10,319 nucleotides of DNA from positions 1-10,319 of the forward strand of contig DGEB01000061.1 in NCBI GenBank assembly GCA_002385735.1. Direction: 5' to 3'. The notes under the pieces are model-generated. The model was not told where the DNA came from, made no database searches, and saw only the letters and a list, made by a program, of their open reading frames with translations. This document shows, piece by piece, positions 6,216 through 10,319 of this stretch. This DNA is from Peptococcaceae bacterium UBA3937. GTDB taxonomy: Bacteria > Bacillota > Peptococcia > DRI-13 > DTU073. How positions within the stretch are numbered: position 1 is the stretch's first letter; the number at the start of each line of letters is the position of its first letter. A program made the translations under genes and the position numbers.

Positions 6216-7550
6216 TCATCTGTAGATCCTGAATTCATCGGCGTAGTGGTAATAGCCCAGGGCTTCTGGGTTTTTCTGCCGGAGGTTCACCAGCATAACG
6301 GTGTGTTCCCCATAGGGCAAGTTTCCGGTATCGTACAATAATTGGTACGCGGCCGGTTTAGGACTATAGCAATCGACCGTCTTTAATAGTTTATTATCTA
6401 CAAACACGGCTACCATACCACACCATCGGTCTTTCAACCCATAGGCCCTTAGCCGCTTTCCAACAAACGGAATGATATAGGTGTCCAATAGGGTTTTGGA
6501 ATAATGGAAATCACCCCGGTAAGTCAGCGGATTATTATAGGGCATCCAGGAGCCCGCATAAATGATACAGGGATGGCTATCATTCACGACCATGGTTGTA
6601 GCATCCTGACCGCTGGGGGTTCCCTGCTGGCGTTGTCCCCCCGACTGCAGCCTGGCCGCATGGGATGCCTTTTGATAGACCCGGACATAATCGACCAGCA
6701 TGGCATCAGGCAATTCACTGTCTAAACAGGGTTTGCCCCAGGAAGCTACCGCCATACTCAAGATGATAATTTCATCGCCGTAAGGCACTCCCTCTCCTGT
6801 GTGCTCCTGGGTTTTTACCCCGTCCACATATATTTCCAGTTTCCCGGGTTCCCAATTTAAAGCGTAAACGTGCCAGTCATTGGCGTCCGAAATGGGGCTG
6901 TAGGTTGACCCGATCCCGCCTCCTTGCAGATTGGAGCCGTATCCTCCATACCAGATGGAAGAAGTAACCTGATTCCCCATCCAGTAAGTCTCATACTCCA
7001 TGATATCAACCTCGGCGCCGGCGCCGCCGTTTTCGTCAATCATCCCTACGCCTTCAGCCGGCATCAGCCAGAATCCCGGGTATAAAGCCCGCGCTTTGGG
7101 GAGTTTGATCCTGGCCTCAAACCAGCCGTAGGTTTGTTGGAATTTATTCTTGGTGTTAATTTCCCCGGTCCGATAATTTACCGTTCTGGTCCCACCGCCA
7201 CACTGCGCAGCCGTGATCGGATTTCTCGATGCGGTGATGCGTAAACATCCACCCGATACCCGAACATTTTCCGGACAATATGCAAAATCATTACTGGTCG
7301 TGACAATGCCCGGCTCTCTGTTGCCAAAATTGATATCCCAGTCGTTCCACTTGTTATAATCAAGGGAGTTCCCGTCAAACTCATCGTGGAAAGTAAGCAC
7401 ATATCCCGGCTTAGCAAAATCAGCGGCCTGAACGCCGTTTTCCTCCACCACAACAACGTACGCCCCGACCAGCGCCACCATAAATATCACCAGTAATAAC
7501 CCCGTTACCATTGGTTTAAAGAGCTTACGCCTTGTTCCGGATTTCCACAT
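6216..7550 (-). CDS. Exported GH16 beta-glucanase-like protein, single module
   Basis: A 444-residue protein with a basic N-terminus and a long hydrophobic stretch (about 14 to 35). It is an exported signal or anchor; a cleavage after VQA (residue 42) is possible. The GH16 module spans about 48 to 294. It has the retaining-hydrolase motif EVDIME with nucleophile Glu180, Asp182 and acid/base Glu185 (6996 to 7013). The extra residue between Asp and the second Glu is the beta-bulge form typical of laminarinases. Other GH16 marks are YGWFEARIKLP, DWHVYALNWEPG and YVDG. A short Gln/Gly/Ser linker (about 297 to 320) leads to a beta-rich C-terminal domain (about 322 to 444) shared with the neighbouring gene. 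The substrate cannot be fixed; beta-1,3-glucan is the likeliest guess. AAGGGGG lies eight bases before the ATG. It has its own consensus promoter and a terminator behind it. Confidence 0.93.
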   Translation of the reverse strand: MWKSGTRRKLFKPMVTGLLLVIFMVALVGAYVVVVEENGVQAADFAKPGYVLTFHDEFDGNSLDYNKWNDWDINFGNREPGIVTTSNDFAYCPENVRVSGGCLRITASRNPITAAQCGGGTRTVNYRTGEINTKNKFQQTYGWFEARIKLPKARALYPGFWLMPAEGVGMIDENGGAGAEVDIMEYETYWMGNQVTSSIWYGGYGSNLQGGGIGSTYSPISDANDWHVYALNWEPGKLEIYVDGVKTQEHTGEGVPYGDEIIILSMAVASWGKPCLDSELPDAMLVDYVRVYQKASHAARLQSGGQRQQGTPSGQDATTMVVNDSHPCIIYAGSWMPYNNPLTYRGDFHYSKTLLDTYIIPFVGKRLRAYGLKDRWCGMVAVFVDNKLLKTVDCYSPKPAAYQLLYDTGNLPYGEHTVMLVNLRQKNPEALGYYHYADEFRIYR

Positions 7551-7666
7551 TCAGACGACCCCCTTAATTCATTAGCTTTTTAAAAAGTCAGGGATCAAAA
7601 TGCCGCTCTTTCAATGGCAAAAAAAGTAAATTAATGCTTACGGTATTTCCTTGCTTGTATAATACA

Positions 7667-7695
7667 ATTATATGGAATATTTTATTATTTGTCAA
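7667..7695 (-). promoter_or_regulatory. Perfect-consensus sigma-A promoter of the first GH16 gene
   Basis: On the minus strand, TTGACA (7690 to 7695), a 17-base AT-rich spacer, then TATAAT (7667 to 7672). Both hexamers and the spacing are exact consensus. Transcription should start near 7660. A TTGCGCGAA motif ends two bases upstream of the -35, a position where an activator or repressor could act. Confidence 0.88.
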
Positions 7696-7697
7696 TA

Positions 7698-7764
7698 TTC
7701 GCGCAATATCGGTCATTAACCCTGCCGTCACCTCCATGGGCACTGCTCATCCATCTTCGCGCAA
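7698..7764 (-). promoter_or_regulatory. Two copies of a TTGCGCGAA motif upstream of the GH16 promoter
   Basis: TTGCGCGAA on the minus strand occurs at 7698 to 7706 and 7756 to 7764, 58 bases apart. A third copy lies at 6097 to 6105 upstream of the G5/3D gene. The copies at 7698 and 6097 share a longer 12-base match, ATTGCGCGAATA (7696 to 7707, 6095 to 6106). An operator role is an inference from position only. Confidence 0.35.
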
Positions 7765-7788
7765 GGGTTTAACTCCCCACCAAGACAA

Positions 7789-7843
7789 CAAAGATAGAGC
7801 ACAGTTGGAGGGCTGTAGTCTTTAACACTGTGCTCTATCTTTG
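7789..7843. terminator. Terminator hairpin after the large GH16 gene
   Basis: A 17-bp perfect inverted repeat (7789 to 7805 with 7827 to 7843) has a 21-base loop, about 40 bases after the stop at 7886. The T run on the minus strand is interrupted (TTTGTTGTCTT), and similarly weak on the other strand. The long stem and the position support a terminator. Confidence 0.72.
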
Positions 7844-7885
7844 CCGTTTGGGGTTCATAGACTTTCTATTTCTCATGAAAGATGA

Positions 7886-10318
7886 CTAAGTTAAAATTTC
7901 AAACTTGTCGGCATTGATATAGTATTCCTGGCCGGCCCTGTTTTTCTGATGTAAGACAACGACCTTGACCGTATGGTTCCCGTACGGCAAGACTCCCGTA
8001 TCATACAACAACTGGTTAGGGGCTGCCTCCTTGCTATAAGTATCAACGGTTAACCAATATTTGTTATCGATATAGATGGCGGCTTTACCACACCAATCAT
8101 CCTTTTGACCATAAGCCTTTAACCGTCTGCCGGTGAAGCTTACGGTATAATAATCACCTTTCACATTAGAAGAACGATAGTCTCCCTGGTAGTGTTTACT
8201 GCCAACGCCTTTCCCCCACGAACCGACGTATTTAATCTTGACATTATCATCATTATATATGATTACCGATGGGGCCCTCTTTTTAAGTTTAGACTCGACA
8301 GGAGGCTCTTGTTGAGGTTCAGGTTCAGGTTGGGGTTCGGTTTGCGGTTGCGGTTCAGACTGGGATATGGAACCGGGTACCTTTTTATATACTTTGACGT
8401 AATCAACCAGCATGGCACTTGGCAGCTCGCTGTCGACCAATGGTTGTCCCCATGTCCCTGCCGCCATGCTTAAGATCAGAAATTCATCACCGAAAGGAAT
8501 GCCCTCTCCCGTGTAAGTCTGGGTTTTAACCCCGTCCACGTAAAATTCCAAAAGGCCGGGTTCCCAATTTAAAGCGTAAGTATGCCAGCCATCCGCGTTG
8601 TAAATGGGACTAAAAATTGTCCCGATGCCGCCGCCCTGGAGATTGGCGCCATATCCACCCCACCATAAGGAATGAGCAACGGAACCGCCCATCCAATGGG
8701 TATGATGTTCCACAATATTCACTTCGGCGCCGGACCCCGTGCGGGGACCTTCCTGGTCAATCATGCTGGTTCCCGGAGCCGGCATCAGCCAAAAGGCCGG
8801 GATCAGAGAACGGGCTTTCGGAAACTTAATTCTAGCTTCAAACCAACCATAAGTCTGGTGGAATTTATTTTTCGTATTGACTTCGCCCACCCGGTAATTT
8901 ACCCTTTTGCCACCTCCGCCGCACACCGGCGCGGTGATCGGTTGTTTACTGCAGCTGATGCTTAAATATCCTCCGGATACCTTGACGTTTTCGGGACAAT
9001 AAGCGAAATCATCTTTACTGCTAACAATACCCGCACCGCCGGAGAAATTCAAATCCCAGTTGTTCCACTTGGTTAAATCCAGCGCATTACCATCGAAGTC
9101 ATCGTAAAAGGTAAGTTCATAGCCTGGCTTTTCCCATTCCGGATATTTGCTATAAATACTCGCGTTGTTTTCATTAATGCTCGGAGAACTGTTGGCATTA
9201 TCATTGCCGTTGTTATTGTTGCCTTCTGAAGGGTCAGCTAAGTTAGCGCTGTTTTTAGAATTGGATTTAGAACCGCTATTACGCGAAGTTTTGCGCTGGT
9301 TTTTCGGTTTCGGTTGGGAATCAGGCTGCTGCTGCTCAGGTTGCGGTTCGGGTTCTGGCTCCGGATCAGGTTCGGGCTGGGGTTCCTCGGGTTCCGGTTC
9401 GGGTTCCGGGTCATCTTCCGGCTCAGGATCTGGTTCGGGATCCGGTTCCGGATCAGGCTCAGGTTCCGGATCTGGTTCTGGCTCCTCCACCTTTTGATAC
9501 ACCCGGACGTAATCCACCAGCATGGAATCAGGCAATTCGCTGTCTAAACAGGGTTTGCCCCAGGAAGCTACCGCCATGCTCAAGATGATAAACTCATCAC
9601 CAAAAGGAATGCCCGGTCCCGTATATTCTTGTGTTTTCGCCCCGTCCACGTAGATTTCCAAAAGGCCGGGTTCCCAGTTTAAAGCGTAGACGTGCCAGTC
9701 GCCGGCATCGGAAATGGGGCTGTAGGTCGTGCCCAGGCCACCACTTTGGAGATACTCACCATATCCCCCCCACCACAGGGCGGAGGTAATATAATTGCCC
9801 ATCCAATAAGTTTCATACTCCATGATATCTACTTCGGCACCGGCACCACCTGTGCCGGGACCATACAGATCGATCATTTGGACTCCCGGAGCCGGCATCA
9901 GCCAAAAGGCCGGGTATAAGGCCCGCGCTTCCGGGAATTTGATTCTGGCCTCAAACCAGCCGTAGGTTTGCTGGAATTTATTTTTAGTGTTAATTTCCCC
10001 GGTACGGTAGTTTACGTCATGGGTTCCCCCACCGCAAAGGGGAGCCGTCATCGGATTTTTCTCCGCCTTGATGCGCAGACATCCTCCCCCTACGCTAACA
10101 TTTTCGGGACAGATCGCAAAATCATTACTAGTGGAGACCACCCCGGGGCCGCCGGAGAAGTTCAAATCCCAATCATTCCACTTGGTATAATCCAGTGAAC
10201 TGCCGCTAAACTCGTCCTGGAAGATAAGTTCGTAGCCCGGTTTTTCCCAATCTCCGGGTTGGGGTTCAGGCAAGGGCTCAGGTTCAGGGTCCGGTTCTGG
10301 CTCCGGATCCGGTTCCGG
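7886..10318 (-). CDS. Modular protein with two GH16 modules and acidic linkers (5' end beyond window)
   Basis: The frame is open to the right edge, so the N-terminus is missing; 810 residues are visible, numbered from the edge. Parts in order: an acidic Pro-Glu/Asp linker (1 to 22); GH16 module A (24 to 276) with intact EVDIME, Glu162/Asp164/Glu167; a linker (277 to 393), first PE/PD repeats, then a basic and Asn/Ser-rich part; GH16 module B (395 to 646) with EVNIVE, Glu532/Asn534/Glu537; a Q/E/P linker (647 to 682); and the same C-terminal beta-rich domain as the neighbour (683 to 810). Module B lacks two cysteines found in module A and the neighbour (C80 and C257 are replaced by Tyr and Leu) and has a new one at 456. 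The linkers suggest a surface-exposed or secreted protein. The TTG at 10273 lies inside a linker and is not the true start. The substrate is unknown. Confidence 0.92.
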   Translation of the reverse strand, partial: PEPDPEPEPDPEPEPLPEPQPGDWEKPGYELIFQDEFSGSSLDYTKWNDWDLNFSGGPGVVSTSNDFAICPENVSVGGGCLRIKAEKNPMTAPLCGGGTHDVNYRTGEINTKNKFQQTYGWFEARIKFPEARALYPAFWLMPAPGVQMIDLYGPGTGGAGAEVDIMEYETYWMGNYITSALWWGGYGEYLQSGGLGTTYSPISDAGDWHVYALNWEPGLLEIYVDGAKTQEYTGPGIPFGDEFIILSMAVASWGKPCLDSELPDSMLVDYVRVYQKVEEPEPDPEPEPDPEPDPEPDPEPEDDPEPEPEPEEPQPEPDPEPEPEPQPEQQQPDSQPKPKNQRKTSRNSGSKSNSKNSANLADPSEGNNNNGNDNANSSPSINENNASIYSKYPEWEKPGYELTFYDDFDGNALDLTKWNNWDLNFSGGAGIVSSKDDFAYCPENVKVSGGYLSISCSKQPITAPVCGGGGKRVNYRVGEVNTKNKFHQTYGWFEARIKFPKARSLIPAFWLMPAPGTSMIDQEGPRTGSGAEVNIVEHHTHWMGGSVAHSLWWGGYGANLQGGGIGTIFSPIYNADGWHTYALNWEPGLLEFYVDGVKTQTYTGEGIPFGDEFLILSMAAGTWGQPLVDSELPSAMLVDYVKVYKKVPGSISQSEPQPQTEPQPEPEPQQEPPVESKLKKRAPSVIIYNDDNVKIKYVGSWGKGVGSKHYQGDYRSSNVKGDYYTVSFTGRRLKAYGQKDDWCGKAAIYIDNKYWLTVDTYSKEAAPNQLLYDTGVLPYGNHTVKVVVLHQKNRAGQEYYINADKFEILT
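7889..8272 (-). other. Shared C-terminal domain of the GH16 proteins (second copy)
   Basis: About 128 residues. It matches residues 322 to 444 of the neighbouring GH16 protein through YxGSW, then a Y-x-G-D step, G-x-RL-x-AYG-x-KD-x-WCG, DNK, TVD-x-YS, QLLYDTG, LPYG-x-HTV and QKN. The alternating pattern suggests a beta-sandwich. It could bind carbohydrate or cell wall, but I do not recognise a named family with certainty. Confidence 0.65.
8381..9139 (-). other. GH16 module B, catalytic Asp replaced by Asn
   Basis: The module has the GH16 framework (YGWFEARIKFP, PAFWLMPAPG, YALNWEPG, YVDG). The motif at 8708 to 8725 reads E-V-N-I-V-E. The Asn codon AAT (8717 to 8719) differs from the GAT of module A and the neighbour by one base. 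The residues after the motif are also changed (HHTHW against YETYW). Confidence 0.85.
9341..9487. repeat. Hexamer-like repeats coding the PE/PD linker
   Basis: Near-repeating units of the type GGTTCN/GGATCN/GGCTCN on the plus strand encode alternating Pro with Glu or Asp on the minus strand. The same pattern reappears at the right edge (about 10262 to 10319). Such DNA is prone to slippage, so the linker length may vary between strains or be misassembled. Confidence 0.8.
9491..10249 (-). other. GH16 module A, catalytic motif intact
   Basis: EVDIME lies at 9818 to 9835, in the beta-bulge (laminarinase-like) form. Three cysteines in the N-terminal half of the module (70, 80, 95) match those of the single-module neighbour. 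Its DNA is closer to that neighbour than to module B of the same protein; for example, a stretch of about 62 bases near 9529 to 9590 has only about two differences from 6706 to 6767. Confidence 0.85.
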
Positions 10319-10319
10319 G
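10262..10319 (-). other. Acidic Pro-Glu/Asp linker running off the right edge
   Basis: The frame stays open and reads as alternating Pro with Glu/Asp up to the edge, the same type as the linker after module A. A linker here means that at least one more segment, possibly another GH16 module plus a signal peptide, lies beyond the window. Confidence 0.8.

Larger units (their letters stand above)
7551..7885 (-). other. Intergenic region between the two GH16 genes
   Basis: A 335-base region with no credible gene. In transcription order it holds the terminator of the larger GH16 gene (7789 to 7843), two copies of TTGCGCGAA (7756 to 7764 and 7698 to 7706), a consensus promoter (7667 to 7695), and a leader of about 110 bases. 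The leader contains a perfect 12-base palindrome (7576 to 7587) and the ribosome binding site AAGGGGG (7559 to 7565). Confidence 0.7.

Noticed and set aside
6026..6238. Minus-strand frame of 70 codons after the first GH16 gene.
   Set aside because: It starts inside the GH16 gene, runs through the terminator hairpin and has no convincing ribosome binding site.
9341..9487. Possible CRISPR-like or regulatory repeat array in the linker DNA.
   Set aside because: The units are six-base coding repeats without spacers and stay in frame with the GH16 protein.
9165..9547. Plus-strand frames over the PE/PD linker that read as long Gly-Ser or Arg/Phe/Gly repeats.
   Set aside because: They are antisense shadows of the low-complexity linker repeats, with no ribosome binding site and no family resemblance.

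Overview
The window looks like a piece of a Gram-positive, spore-forming Bacillota (Clostridia-like) chromosome. The evidence is a BofC-type protein, a G5/3D-domain cell-wall protein, strong GGAGG-type ribosome binding sites, several GTG starts, and the order yebC, ruvC, ruvA, ruvB. Base composition is mixed, near 50 percent GC by eye. The genus cannot be named from this sequence. Every convincing gene lies on the minus strand, so transcription runs from the right edge towards the left.

Left and middle part (about 1 to 4960): a conserved housekeeping block. In transcription order it holds yebC (a YebC/PmpR/TACO1 family protein), a membrane-anchored BofC-like protein, an intrinsic terminator, then ruvC, ruvA and ruvB (the Holliday junction resolvasome) and queH (the last step of queuosine synthesis). 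A bidirectional terminator closes the block near position 48 to 83. yebC has a near-consensus extended -10 promoter. A terminator-like hairpin lies just after the predicted transcription start.

Centre (5030 to 6215): a secreted or membrane-anchored protein with a DUF348-like region, a G5 domain and a C-terminal 3D domain of the cell-wall hydrolase type. A leader region of about 290 bases, with possible attenuator structure, precedes it.

Right part (6216 to the right edge): two neighbouring genes for exported glycoside hydrolase family 16 (GH16) proteins, which are beta-glucanase/laminarinase-like. The first has one GH16 module plus a C-terminal beta-rich domain. The second runs off the right edge and is a large modular protein: acidic Pro-Glu/Asp linker, GH16 module A, a long PE/PD then Asn/Ser-rich linker, GH16 module B, a short Q/E/P linker, and the same C-terminal domain. 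Module A keeps the E-x-D-x-x-E catalytic motif. Module B has Asn in place of the Asp, so the protein probably pairs an active module with an impaired or repurposed one. The first gene has a perfect-consensus sigma-A promoter. A 9-base motif (TTCGCGCAA) occurs three times in the non-coding DNA around it.

The repair, tRNA-modification and yebC genes are ordinary. The unusual part is the expanding family of modular surface GH16 proteins and the non-coding signals around it. I see no CRISPR array, transposase, tRNA or rRNA.
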